DNA of 64,000 nucleotides from Lentzea sp. NEAU-D7 (GTDB lineage: Bacteria; Actinomycetota; Actinomycetes; Mycobacteriales; Pseudonocardiaceae): contig NZ_JAPJDL010000022.1 of assembly GCF_026242055.1 (NCBI RefSeq), forward strand, positions 100,865-164,864, read 5' to 3'. Position numbers and translations under genes: made by a program. The notes under the pieces are model-generated. The model did no database searches, was not told the origin of the DNA, and saw only the letters and a list, made by a program, of their open reading frames with translations. Below are positions 7,666 through 15,934 of the stretch, one piece after another. The stretch's first letter is position 1, and the number at the start of each line of letters is the position of its first letter.

Positions 7666-8837
7666 TGCTTGACCACCTTCCGGGACCGCCTCATGCCTGC
7701 CAGGCCCGCCGTGCGGGCCCTCTCCACCACCGGTCCGATGACCGACACCAGCTTCTCAACGTCCGCACGCGTCGACGTGTGCCCGAGCGAGAACCTCAAC
7801 GAACCGCGCGCCAGCGCCGGTTCGACGCCCATCGCGAGCAGCACGTGACTCGGTTGCGCGACGCCGGCCGTGCACGCGGAGCCCGTCGAGCACTCGACAC
7901 CGCGGGCGTCGAGCAGCATCAGCAGGCTGTCGCCCTCGCAGCCGGGGAACGTCAGGTGCGCGTTGCCGGGCAGGCGGTCGACCGGGTCGCCGTTCACGAT
8001 CACGTCCGGCACCACCGCGCGCACCGACTCGATCAGCTCGTCGCGCAGCGCCGCGATCTCGACGGCTCTGGAAGCCTGTTCCTCCACCGAGATCCGCACC
8101 GCGCGCGCCAGGCCGACGATCGACGGCACGTCGAGGGTGCCGGACCGCACGTCGCGTTCCTGACCGCCGCCGTGCATCAACGGCGTGCATTTCACGTCGC
8201 GCGCCAGCAGCAGCGCGCCCACGCCGTACGGACCGCCGACCTTGTGGCCGGTGAGGGTCAGCGCGGAGGCGCCGGAGGCGGCGAAATCGACCGGGACCGC
8301 GCCCACGGCCTGCACCGCGTCCGTGTGGAACGGCACACCGCGCTCAGCGCACACGCGAGCGATGTCGTGCACGGGATTGATGGTGCCGACCTCGTTGTTC
8401 GCCCACATCGTGGTGACGAGCGCGACGTCGCCGGAAGCGTCGAGAGCCTCGGCCACCGACTCCGGCGACACGCGCCCGAAGCGGTTGGTGGGCAGCCAGG
8501 TGACCTCGGCGCCCTGCCGCTCCAGCCACTCGACGGCGTCCAGCACGGCGTGGTGCTCCACGGCCGAGGCCAGCACGCGCCGGCGGCCGCCGGCCCAGTA
8601 GATGCCCTTGACGGCGAGGTTGTCGCTCTCCGTGCCGCCGCCGGTGAACAGCACCTCGGACGGCCGGGCGCCCAGGGCGTCGGCGATGTTCTCGCGGGCC
8701 TCCTCGACCGCCCGCCGCGCCCGCCTGCCGGAGGTGTGCAGCGACGAGGCGTTGCCCGTGGTGGACAACGCCTCGGTCATGGCCGCGACCGCCTGCGGGT
8801 GCATGGGGGTCGTGGCCGCGTGGTCGAGATAAGCCAT
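7662..8837 (-). CDS. iscS: Cysteine desulfurase, IscS/NifS type
   Basis: 391 residues from MAYLDHAATTPMHP. TGHKVGGPYGVGAL holds the PLP lysine (about residue 198) and CSTGSACTAG the catalytic cysteine loop (about 320-330). The loop is of the long class I type that hands persulfide sulfur to partner proteins. It feeds MnmA, encoded immediately downstream with a four-base overlap. The ATG shares its A with the TGA of the MFS gene (TGATG). A longer open frame upstream, giving a 784-codon reading, is only the antisense-like shadow of the MFS gene. Confidence 0.93.
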   Translation of the reverse strand: MAYLDHAATTPMHPQAVAAMTEALSTTGNASSLHTSGRRARRAVEEARENIADALGARPSEVLFTGGGTESDNLAVKGIYWAGGRRRVLASAVEHHAVLDAVEWLERQGAEVTWLPTNRFGRVSPESVAEALDASGDVALVTTMWANNEVGTINPVHDIARVCAERGVPFHTDAVQAVGAVPVDFAASGASALTLTGHKVGGPYGVGALLLARDVKCTPLMHGGGQERDVRSGTLDVPSIVGLARAVRISVEEQASRAVEIAALRDELIESVRAVVPDVIVNGDPVDRLPGNAHLTFPGCEGDSLLMLLDARGVECSTGSACTAGVAQPSHVLLAMGVEPALARGSLRFSLGHTSTRADVEKLVSVIGPVVERARTAGLAGMRRSRKVVKQ

Positions 8838-10180
8838 CAGGCCTTCAGGGTAGCCCGCATGCGGGGCCCGGTCAGAATCGCTCCCACCACCGCCAACGCC
8901 GCCATCGACAGGTTGAGCACCACCACACCCGAGGTCGGCGCCGTCGCGACGACGAGCACGCCACCGAGTCCGATCATGGTCGCCGAGAAGAGCATGTCCG
9001 AGATCTGCAGCGCGGCCGAGTTGAAACCCCGGTCGGCCTCGGGTGATGCGGCCATCATCAGCACGCCGACGCTGGACGTCGCCACGCCCATGCCCGCACC
9101 CGCGACGGCCCAGAAGACCAGCGTGAGGTGAGCAGGCCCCCAAGTGGGTGCGATGAGCGTCACGGCCGCGATGCCGGTCGCGGAGAGCAGGAACCCGATG
9201 CGGACGAGCGTGTAGCGCTCGATCTCGGGATGCCGCGACGCCCACATCGACGCGCTCGCCCAGCCGAGCGCGCTCAGCGTGAGCGGGATGCCCGCCTCCA
9301 GGGGCGAGTAGCCGTGCACGACGGTCAGCGTCAGCGGGATGAAGCCCTCCACCGCGAAGAACGTGCCCGCGAGCAGGCCGCGCGCCAGGATCGTGACCGG
9401 GAGGCCGCGCCGGGCGAGGAGCGTGCCCTTGGGGAGCAGGATGCGCAGTGCGGGCGCGAGCAGGAGCAACGCGGCCACGAGCATCCACCAGGTTCGATGC
9501 TGCAGCGACCAGCTCAGACCGGCCACGCCCAGACCGACCGCCACGGCCGCGATGGGCAGGTACTTGCGTTGCGGCGGCGCCTCGGCGTGCGGCGGAAGCT
9601 TCTTGAGCACGGGAACGAGCAGCACGCTGCCGATGAGCACCAACGGCACGATGCCGACGAACACCAGCCGCCACGTGAGGTGCTCGGTCGCCCAGCCCGC
9701 GACCGCCGGCCCCACCATCGACGGCACCACCCAGGCCGCGGACAGCGCGCCGAACACGGCGGGCCGGTCGGCTTCGGGGTAGACGAGCGCGATCAGGACG
9801 TAGATCGCGACGATCAGGAAGCCCACGCCGAAGCCCTGCAGCACCCGGCCGGCGAGCAGCACCGCCATGTTCTCGGCGATGCCCGCGACCACGAGCCCGG
9901 CGAGGAACAGGACCACGCCGATCAGGATCGCGGGCTTGGGTCCCCTGCGGTCCGAGAGCCGTCCGGAGAAGACGGTGGCCATCACGCTCGCCGCGAGGTT
10001 CGCGAGGAACGGCCACGCGTACAACGCCTCGCCCTTCAGCTCGCGGACCATGGTGGGCATCGCGGTGCCGACGCCCATCACCTCGAAGGCGACGAGCGTG
10101 ACCAGCAGCAGGATGCCCGTCGTGGGCCAGCGGCGTTCAGGCGACCAGAGGCGAGACGGGACGGGCGCGGTGAGAGTCAC
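8837..10180 (-). CDS. Major facilitator superfamily transporter
   Basis: About 447 residues with 12-14 hydrophobic helices. The loop FSGRLSDRRGPKPAILIG between helices 2 and 3 is the MFS motif A (GxLaDrxGrkxxl), and AGRVLQGFGVGFLIVAIYVL fits the antiporter motif region of drug:proton exporters. Substrate unknown. I use GTG 10180; the frame also allows TTG 10195. Either start lies inside the 3' end of the upstream acyltransferase gene, so the genes are co-transcribed. The stop overlaps the desulfurase start by one base. It has no counterpart at this place in the mycobacterial order I remember. Confidence 0.85.
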   Translation of the reverse strand: MTLTAPVPSRLWSPERRWPTTGILLLVTLVAFEVMGVGTAMPTMVRELKGEALYAWPFLANLAASVMATVFSGRLSDRRGPKPAILIGVVLFLAGLVVAGIAENMAVLLAGRVLQGFGVGFLIVAIYVLIALVYPEADRPAVFGALSAAWVVPSMVGPAVAGWATEHLTWRLVFVGIVPLVLIGSVLLVPVLKKLPPHAEAPPQRKYLPIAAVAVGLGVAGLSWSLQHRTWWMLVAALLLLAPALRILLPKGTLLARRGLPVTILARGLLAGTFFAVEGFIPLTLTVVHGYSPLEAGIPLTLSALGWASASMWASRHPEIERYTLVRIGFLLSATGIAAVTLIAPTWGPAHLTLVFWAVAGAGMGVATSSVGVLMMAASPEADRGFNSAALQISDMLFSATMIGLGGVLVVATAPTSGVVVLNLSMAALAVVGAILTGPRMRATLKA

Positions 10181-11009
10181 CTGTAGATGGTGCAATCTCC
10201 AGCTCGGTCGAGGTCAAGCGGTTTGATTGCTCTTCGGCAAGTTTCGCTAGTTCGCGGCGGGTCGCGGCGCGTCCGGGGGCGATCTCGTCCAGCACGTGGA
10301 CCTCGACGACCAGATCGCGGACTCGGAGCACCCGGCGGATCGAGCCGATCAGGGTGTCGCTGCCGACGAACGCGGGCTGCGTCGTCAGGTGGTCGCCGAT
10401 CCGGTAGCGGAGGACGATCGGCCGCACCGGCACGCCGGCGTCGAGCGCGGCCTGGAACAGCGCCGGCTTGTAGTGCCCGGACGCGAGCCCGCACCACGTA
10501 GTGCCCTCGGCGTGGATGGCGACGGCGCTGCCGTTGCGCAGGGTCGTGGCGAGCTCGTTCACGGTCCGCGGCAGCTCGCGCAGGTTTTCGCGGTCGAGGT
10601 AGACGGTGCCCACCGCGGTGATGATCGGGCCGAGCACGGGCCAGCTCTTGATGTCCTTCTTGGCGACGATCTTGACGGGCTGCACCGAGTCGATCGCGAG
10701 CTCGTCGAGCCACGAGACGTGGTTGCTCGCGACGAGCACACCGCGCTTCGGGATCTCCTGGAACCTCCTGGCGCCGTGCACCTCCAGCCTCACGCCGAAC
10801 GCGCGGAGGATGGCGTGGAACCACAGGCGGACAACGCTTTCCCGCTGCCTGCCGGGCAGCAGCAACGCCAGGGCGATCCACGCGCCGCAGAGGATCGCGG
10901 TGATCGCCGTGACCGCCCGCCAGGTCTGCCGGAGCCTGCCGACCTCACCGGGCGCGCTGCCGACGCACCCGTCGCCGCAGGGCGACGTGGGCATCCAGGC
11001 GTGGCTCAT
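10137..11009 (-). CDS. PlsC-family 1-acyltransferase (OlsA-like)
   Basis: 290 residues with an N-terminal membrane helix (about 34-53). NHVSWLD is the HX4D catalytic motif and AIHAEGTTW the EGT motif of glycerolipid acyltransferases; VPVRPIVLRY is block IV. Its ATG overlaps the stop of the preceding GNAT-type gene (ATGA). The order N-acyltransferase then O-acyltransferase is that of OlsB and OlsA, which make ornithine lipids: OlsB acylates ornithine and OlsA esterifies the hydroxyl of the acyl chain. It corresponds to Rv3026c. Phosphatidic acid synthesis is the alternative role. Confidence 0.8.
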   Translation of the reverse strand: MSHAWMPTSPCGDGCVGSAPGEVGRLRQTWRAVTAITAILCGAWIALALLLPGRQRESVVRLWFHAILRAFGVRLEVHGARRFQEIPKRGVLVASNHVSWLDELAIDSVQPVKIVAKKDIKSWPVLGPIITAVGTVYLDRENLRELPRTVNELATTLRNGSAVAIHAEGTTWCGLASGHYKPALFQAALDAGVPVRPIVLRYRIGDHLTTQPAFVGSDTLIGSIRRVLRVRDLVVEVHVLDEIAPGRAATRRELAKLAEEQSNRLTSTELEIAPSTGDSHRARPVSPLVA

Positions 11010-11779
11010 GACGTCTCCCCCAGGAAGAACTTCAGGTAGCGCTGATCCACGTGGTCCATGCCGAGCAGGATGAAGAGGTCGGCGACGCCGAAGTCCGCGT
11101 CGAGCGCGGGCCGTCCGCAGATCTTGGCGCCGAGCCGCAGGTAGCCCTTGAGCAGCGGCGGCAGCACGGTCTTGTCCGGCCGTGCGATCGCGTCGACGTC
11201 CCACGGGTTGTGCGGCGTGACCCGGTACTCCTCGGGCGCGTAGTGCTTGGCGTGCACCGCGTCCCAGACGCCGGCCGCGAAGCTGCCACCGTCCTGCAGC
11301 GGGATCGACGCGCACCCGACGAGCCACTTGTGGCCGCTGAGCAGCATGTACCGCGCGATACCGGCCCACACGAGGCTCACGACGGCGCCGTTGCGGTGGT
11401 CGGGGTGCACGCACGAGCGGCCGGTCTCGACGGTGGAGCTTCGGATGTCGTCGAGGTTGCTCAGGTCGAACTCGCCGTCGCCGTAGAGCCGCCCGGCTTC
11501 CTTGGCGCGCTCCGGCGGCAGCATCCGGTAGCCGCCGACGATCTCGCCGGTGCGGTCGTCGCGCACCACGAGGTGGTCGCAGTACTCGTCGAACTCGTCG
11601 ACGTCGTGGCCGGGCACGCTGGTGTGCAGCGTCGCCCCCATCTCACCGGCGAACACCTCGTAGCGCAGTCTCTGCGCGGCGACGACTTCTTCACTGTCAC
11701 GGGCGACGAGGAGGGAGTAGCGGGGTGCGTCCCCGTCCTGCTGGACGGGGGTGCTGACAAGCAGTTCCGGCTGCGTCAT
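11006..11779 (-). CDS. GNAT-fold N-acyltransferase (OlsB-like)
   Basis: 257 residues of the autoinducer-synthase/OlsB type of GNAT fold: RYEVFAGEMGA near residue 38, HDVDEFDEYCDHLVVRD, then ETGRSCVHPDHRNGAVVSLV near 118-137. These enzymes take 3-hydroxyacyl-ACP and acylate an amino acid, in OlsB the alpha-amino group of ornithine, giving lyso-ornithine lipid. The gene is first in an operon with the PlsC-type enzyme, which would complete the lipid. It corresponds to Rv3027c. Ornithine as acceptor is inferred from the pairing. Confidence 0.75.
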   Translation of the reverse strand: MTQPELLVSTPVQQDGDAPRYSLLVARDSEEVVAAQRLRYEVFAGEMGATLHTSVPGHDVDEFDEYCDHLVVRDDRTGEIVGGYRMLPPERAKEAGRLYGDGEFDLSNLDDIRSSTVETGRSCVHPDHRNGAVVSLVWAGIARYMLLSGHKWLVGCASIPLQDGGSFAAGVWDAVHAKHYAPEEYRVTPHNPWDVDAIARPDKTVLPPLLKGYLRLGAKICGRPALDADFGVADLFILLGMDHVDQRYLKFFLGETS

Positions 11780-11869
11780 GCGAACCAGGGTGAAGCCGGG
11801 TTGGCGAATGACAGCAGGTCAGAACGATGACCGGTCAGTGGCAGTCGGGTTAACCCCCGGAGATGCCCA

Positions 11870-11893
11870 AGCCCCCTCCCGCGGGAGGGGGCT
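11870..11893. terminator. Perfect GC-rich hairpin
   Basis: Palindrome with 11-bp arms (agccccctccc/gggagggggct) and a GC loop, followed by ttt on the plus side. It lies 16 bases beyond the stop of the minus-strand secreted-protein gene and should end that transcript before the OlsB-like gene begins. Confidence 0.85.
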
Positions 11894-11908
11894 TTCACGC
11901 GTGCCGGG

Positions 11909-12238
11909 TCAGCACCACTTCGGCTTGTTGTACTCCGCGATGCCCTTGAGCCGGTTGTACTCGAACGAGCGCGTCTCCCCGAACGGGATGTTCTTGCAGT
12001 CCGGGTCGAAGCCGCGCGAGACGTCGATGCTCGCCTTGCGCTTCGTCGCGTGGCAGTTGAGCAGCGTCACGATGCCGCTGCCGCCGAAGTTCGCGTCCTT
12101 CTCGCCCATGAAGTAGAGCTTCTGCTGACGTCCGGTGCACGGGCGGTCAGCGCTCGCCGGCGCGGCGGCGAGAGTCATGAAACCGGCGGCCATCGTCAGG
12201 CCGAGCACCACGGACGCCACACGCTTGATCTGTCGCAT
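11909..12238 (-). CDS. Small secreted protein, unknown function
   Basis: 109 residues. MRQIKRVASVVLGLTMAAG begins a clear Sec signal peptide ending AAPASA-DRPC (cleavage near residue 29). The mature protein of about 80 residues has four cysteines (RPC, LLNC, DPDC and the final WC) that probably form two disulfides. The ATG at 12238 has an aagggg ribosome site; the frame upstream of it is not part of the protein. A single-gene transcript with a strong terminator. Family not recognised. Confidence 0.75.
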   Translation of the reverse strand: MRQIKRVASVVLGLTMAAGFMTLAAAPASADRPCTGRQQKLYFMGEKDANFGGSGIVTLLNCHATKRKASIDVSRGFDPDCKNIPFGETRSFEYNRLKGIAEYNKPKWC

Positions 12239-12349
12239 TTGGACCCCTTCAGTCGGATCTGATGCGGACAGACTTCGCGAATGCCCTGACAAGTCGCTGA
12301 CGACACTTAGCATCCCGAAACGGACAACGTGCGCGTCCGATCGGGAGGG

Positions 12350-12772
12350 TCAGGCGAGGTCGCCGCCGAGCACCGGCCGGAAGCTCTCGCGCCCGAACGC
12401 GAACACGCGCCGGTACCCGCCTGCGAGCTCCGCCACGACGTCCGGGGCGAGGTCCAGCTGGATCGCCAGGACGGGCTCGGCCAGTTCGAGCTCCGCGACC
12501 GCCTTCTCGGTGAACTCCAGCACGAGCACGCCGCCGGACAGGCTCGCCCCGCGCACACCGCCGTACGTGCAGCGGTGTTCGTCGTCGACGACGCAGTACG
12601 AGTCCATGTCGAAGTCGGCGTCCTCGAGGTCGTCCTCGCTCGCGGTGATCATCAACTGCCGCCCGCCGCCATCGGGCTGCTCGGCGACGCCGACCGTGAA
12701 CATGGTCCGCTCTTCGTCCTCGAAGCCCATGCCGTGGCCGCGCACGACGAAGCTGGTCTCGCTCAACGCCAT
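12350..12772 (-). CDS. Imm10-type immunity protein, orphan
   Basis: 140 residues, cytoplasmic and acidic. The pattern FTVGVAEQPDG, MDSYCVVDDEHRCTYGGV and a C-terminal LxLAPDVVAELAGGYRRVF fits the Imm10 family of polymorphic-toxin immunity proteins as I remember it (YCxV-x-YGGV signature). Such proteins neutralise a toxin made by the same or a neighbouring cell. No toxin gene is adjacent: the neighbours are a secreted small protein and etfA. It may be an orphan kept against non-self toxins, or have been co-opted. Family assignment is moderately sure. Confidence 0.55.
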   Translation of the reverse strand: MALSETSFVVRGHGMGFEDEERTMFTVGVAEQPDGGGRQLMITASEDDLEDADFDMDSYCVVDDEHRCTYGGVRGASLSGGVLVLEFTEKAVAELELAEPVLAIQLDLAPDVVAELAGGYRRVFAFGRESFRPVLGGDLA

Positions 12773-12863
12773 CTCCTCGGAAACCTGTTGCAGCTCACCG
12801 CGCCGCGGAGCCTATCGGTCAGGTGGAGTTCGGGTCATCAGGACAACTCCCCCGGAAACGCGA

Positions 12864-12896
12864 ATGGCCGCCGCACCACGGGGATGCGGCGGCCAT
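12864..12896 (-). terminator. Terminator of the etfBA operon
   Basis: Arms atggccgccgca/tgcggcggccat (12 bp) with a 9-base loop, 17 bases past the etfA stop on the minus strand. Confidence 0.8.
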
Positions 12897-12913
12897 CGTG
12901 CCGAACGGAGTGC

Positions 12914-13867
12914 TCAGCCCTTGCGCTTCTTGACGTCCTCGGTCAGCTGCGGCGCGACGTTGAACAGGTCGCCCACGACACCGAAGTCGGCGATCTCGAA
13001 GATCGGCGCCTCGGGGTCCTTGTTGACCGCGACGATCGTCTTCGAGGTCTGCATGCCCGCGCGGTGCTGGATCGCACCGGAGATGCCGAGCGCCACGTAC
13101 AGCTGCGGCGAGACCGTCTTACCGGTCTGGCCCACCTGGAACTGGTGCGGGTAGTAGCCCGAGTCGACGGCGGCGCGCGAGGCACCGACGGCGGCACCGA
13201 GCGAGTCGGCGAGCTCCTCGACGACGGAGAACTTGTCGGCCGAGCCGACACCGCGGCCACCGGAGACGACGACCGAGGCCTCGGTCAGCTCCGGGCGGTC
13301 GCCGCCGACGACGGCTTCACGCGAGGTGATGCGGGCGGACTTGGCGGTGTCCACGGAGATGGAGACCGACTCGTCCAGCACGGCGTCCGCCGCGGACTCC
13401 TCGGCCTCGACGCCGCCGGGGCGGACGGTGATGACCGGGGTGCCCTTGCTGACCTTCGCCTTGACGACGAACGCGCCACCGAAGATGGACTGCACGCCGG
13501 TGCCGTCGGCCTCGACGTCCACGACGTCGACCAGCCAGCCGGCGTCGATGCGCGCGGCGAGACGGCCCGCGACCTCCTTGCCCTCGATCGTCGCGGAGAC
13601 GAGCACCGCGGACGCGTTCGGGACGAGCGCGGCCAGCGCGTCGACCTTCGGGGTCGTGAGGAAGCCGGCGGCGTCGTCGGACTCGACGGCGTAGACCTTC
13701 GCGGCGCCGTACTTGCCCAGCGACTCGCGGATCTTCGACGCGGTGCCGGGAGCGCCCACGACCACCGCGGCCGGGGTGCCCAGGCGGCGCGCGGCCGTCA
13801 GCAGCTCGTAGCTGACCTTCTTGACCTCGCCGTCGACGTGGTCGACCAGAACCAGAACTTCAGACAT
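12914..13867 (-). CDS. etfA: Electron transfer flavoprotein alpha subunit
   Basis: 317 residues, standard length. The C-terminal FAD domain is clear: VGQTGKTVSPQLYVALGISG (about residues 240-260) followed by AIQHRAGM, the ETF-alpha signature. It pairs with EtfB and carries electrons from acyl-CoA and other flavin dehydrogenases to the membrane quinone pool. etfB lies 12 bases upstream and a terminator follows, so this is a two-gene operon. It corresponds to Rv3028c (fixB). Confidence 0.95.
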   Translation of the reverse strand: MSEVLVLVDHVDGEVKKVSYELLTAARRLGTPAAVVVGAPGTASKIRESLGKYGAAKVYAVESDDAAGFLTTPKVDALAALVPNASAVLVSATIEGKEVAGRLAARIDAGWLVDVVDVEADGTGVQSIFGGAFVVKAKVSKGTPVITVRPGGVEAEESAADAVLDESVSISVDTAKSARITSREAVVGGDRPELTEASVVVSGGRGVGSADKFSVVEELADSLGAAVGASRAAVDSGYYPHQFQVGQTGKTVSPQLYVALGISGAIQHRAGMQTSKTIVAVNKDPEAPIFEIADFGVVGDLFNVAPQLTEDVKKRKG

Positions 13868-13879
13868 GACTTCCCTCCC

Positions 13880-14662
13880 TCAGATGAGCTTCTGGCCGAC
13901 GAGGAACTCGGCGATCTTGGATCCGCCGTCGCCGCCGTCCTCGATGCGCTGACCCGCGCTGCGCGGCGGCTTCGGGGAAGCCTCCTGCACCTGGGTGTAC
14001 GCGCCGGACAGGCCGACCTCGGACGCGTCGATGCCCAGGTCCGCCACGGTGAGCGTGGAGACGGGCTTCTTCTTCGCGGCCATGATGCCCTTGAAGGACG
14101 GGTAACGCGGCTCGTTGATCTTCTCGGTCACGGAGACCACGGCGGGGAGCGAGGCCTCGAGGAACGCGACGCCCTCGTCGGTCTCCCGCTCACCCTTGAT
14201 CGTGGTGCCCTCGACGGTGACCTTGCGCAGCTGGGTGACCTGCGGCAGGCCGAGCAGCTCGGCGAGGATGGCCGGCACGGCGCCCGCGCGGCCGTCGGTG
14301 GCCTCGTTGCCCGCGATGACCAGGTCGACGTTCTCGACCGTGCCGATCGCCTTCGCGAGGACCTTCGCCGTCGCCATCACGTCCGAGCCGTGCAGCGCCT
14401 CGTCGCTCACGTGGATCGCCTTGTCCGCACCCATCGACAGCGCCTTGCGAATGGCGTCGGTGGCGCGGTCGGGACCCATCGCGATCACGGTCACCTCGCC
14501 GCCGTGGGCTTCCTGCAGCTGCAGGGCCTCTTCGACGGCGCGCTCGTTGATCTCGTCGAGCACGGCATCCGCGGATTCGCGGTCAAGGGTGTGGTCGGCG
14601 TCGGTGAGCTTGCGCTCGGACCAGGTGTCAGGCACCTGCTTGACCAGGACAACAATGTTCAT
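13880..14662 (-). CDS. etfB: Electron transfer flavoprotein beta subunit
   Basis: 260 residues. MNIVVLVKQVPDTW is the typical start, DLVIAGNEATDGRAGAVP holds the AMP-binding loop, and LEASLPAVVSVTEKINEPRYP is the ETF-beta signature. It forms the heterodimer with EtfA, encoded next in the operon. ATG at 14662 is preceded by gaggtcgaagagg on the minus strand. The 215 bases to the divergent DegV gene should hold promoters for both directions. Confidence 0.95.
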   Translation of the reverse strand: MNIVVLVKQVPDTWSERKLTDADHTLDRESADAVLDEINERAVEEALQLQEAHGGEVTVIAMGPDRATDAIRKALSMGADKAIHVSDEALHGSDVMATAKVLAKAIGTVENVDLVIAGNEATDGRAGAVPAILAELLGLPQVTQLRKVTVEGTTIKGERETDEGVAFLEASLPAVVSVTEKINEPRYPSFKGIMAAKKKPVSTLTVADLGIDASEVGLSGAYTQVQEASPKPPRSAGQRIEDGGDGGSKIAEFLVGQKLI

Positions 14663-14877
14663 AGGTCCTCTTCGACCTCCTGCGGACGGGCGGCGACGCT
14701 TGCGCGGAGGACTTTAGAACTGCGCCGCCGGGTGTTCACGACCCTGCCATCACCCGGATGTTACCCGCCAGTAGCAGCCCCGCAAACAGCAGCAAGCACC
14801 CCGCTAGCGTGACAGTTGTCACCCGTTGACGCCACCAACTGAGACCTAACCCATTCAGGGGACTAGGCTGCGCGGAC

Positions 14878-15720
14878 ATGTACCGGCGAGTAGCGATCGT
14901 GACAGACTCCACCGCTTGTCTCCCGGAGCAGCTGACTGATCAACTCGGCATCGAAGTGGTGCAGATCCAGGTGCGGATCGGCGACCACACCGACGACGAG
15001 TCCCGCATCCCCGTTCCCGACCTGGTCTCGGCCATGCGTTCGAACGTGCCCGTCGCGACGATCCCGCCGGACCCCGGCGCGTTCTTCTGGACGTACAACG
15101 AACTGGCCGCGCAGGGCGTTCGCTCGATCGTGTCGGTGCACGTGTCGAGCCGCCAGTCCGCGACCGTCGAGGCCGCCCGGGAAGCCGCGGGCAAGGTCCG
15201 CGTGCCCGTGCACGTCGTGGACACGCACACCTGCGGGATGAGCATCGGCTACGCCGTCCAGGCCGCCGCGAAGGTCGCCGAGGCGGGTGGCAGCGTGGAG
15301 AAGGTGCTCGCGACCGCGCAGCGCCGTTTCGACAGGTCCACCGAGCTGATCTACGTCGACACCCTGGAGTACCTGCGCCGCGGTGGCCGCATCGGTGCCG
15401 CGGCCGCACTGGTCGGCGGCGTGCTGTCGATGAAGCCGCTGCTGACCATGGCCGACGGCCAGATCACGCCGCTGGACAAGGTGATCGGCGCCGACCGCGC
15501 GCTCAACCGGATGCTGGACATCGCGGTCAAGCGCGCGGGCACCGACACCGTGGACGTCGCCGTGGAGCACTTCGACGCCGAGGAGAAGGCGTCGCGGTTG
15601 TTGCGCAAGCTCCGGCGCAGCGTTCCCAACGTCCGCCAGTTCATGCTGACGCAGGTCAGCTCGGCCATCGGAGCCCACGTGGGCCCAGGTGCGCTGGGGA
15701 TCACCGTTTCGCCGGTCTGA
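14878..15720 (+). CDS. DegV-family fatty-acid-binding protein (copy 1)
   Basis: 280 residues. The start RVAIVTDSTACLPEQL holds the DSTA motif, with further DegV motifs VSVHVSS, DTHTCGMSIGYAV (where most have S-G) and IYVDTLEYLRRGGRIG. DegV proteins bind fatty acids and in firmicutes pass them to FakA kinase; the partner in actinobacteria is unclear and none is visible here. A second DegV of equal length sits at 19.8 kb. The ATG immediately follows a GC-rich leader without a strong ribosome site. Confidence 0.85.
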   Translation: MYRRVAIVTDSTACLPEQLTDQLGIEVVQIQVRIGDHTDDESRIPVPDLVSAMRSNVPVATIPPDPGAFFWTYNELAAQGVRSIVSVHVSSRQSATVEAAREAAGKVRVPVHVVDTHTCGMSIGYAVQAAAKVAEAGGSVEKVLATAQRRFDRSTELIYVDTLEYLRRGGRIGAAAALVGGVLSMKPLLTMADGQITPLDKVIGADRALNRMLDIAVKRAGTDTVDVAVEHFDAEEKASRLLRKLRRSVPNVRQFMLTQVSSAIGAHVGPGALGITVSPV

Positions 15721-15784
15721 CCACCGGGAACTCCGGGAGCGGTTTCGTCCGTTGAAATGGACGTAACGGACACCTGGAGGACCG

Positions 15785-15934
15785 ATGGCCGGCTTCATGG
15801 ACAAGATCACCAGGTTCCTGCGCAGTCCGCAGGGCCACAAGCTGCAAGCGAAGGCACGGCAGATGGCGCAGGACCCGCGCAAGCGCGCCCAGGCCGAACA
15901 GCTGCTGCGCAAGTTCCGCGGCAGGAAGCACTAA
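15785..15934 (+). CDS. Small basic conserved protein (49 aa)
   Basis: 49 residues, highly basic: begins MAGFMDKITRFLRSPQG and continues QMAQDPRKRAQAEQLLRKF. A strong ggagg site lies 4 bases before the ATG at 15785. The 'xxDKxxxFxxSPxGxK' start followed by 'AxDPxxRxxxxxLxxK' is a pattern I remember from short conserved hypothetical proteins throughout actinobacteria. Two amphipathic helices are likely, perhaps binding nucleic acid or membrane. It lies 64 bases after degV and probably shares its transcript; its stop overlaps the convergent gene by four bases. Confidence 0.7.
   Translation: MAGFMDKITRFLRSPQGHKLQAKARQMAQDPRKRAQAEQLLRKFRGRKH

Noticed and set aside
7662..10016. 784-codon reading that would fuse an N-terminal extension to the cysteine desulfurase
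   Set aside because: The first 390 codons are the wrong frame of the MFS gene; the enzyme has a normal start at 8837.
12329..14812. 827-codon open frame on the plus strand opposite etfA/etfB
   Set aside because: Antisense shadow of high-GC genes: Arg/Asp/Val-rich text with no motif, while both minus-strand ETF subunits show full signatures.
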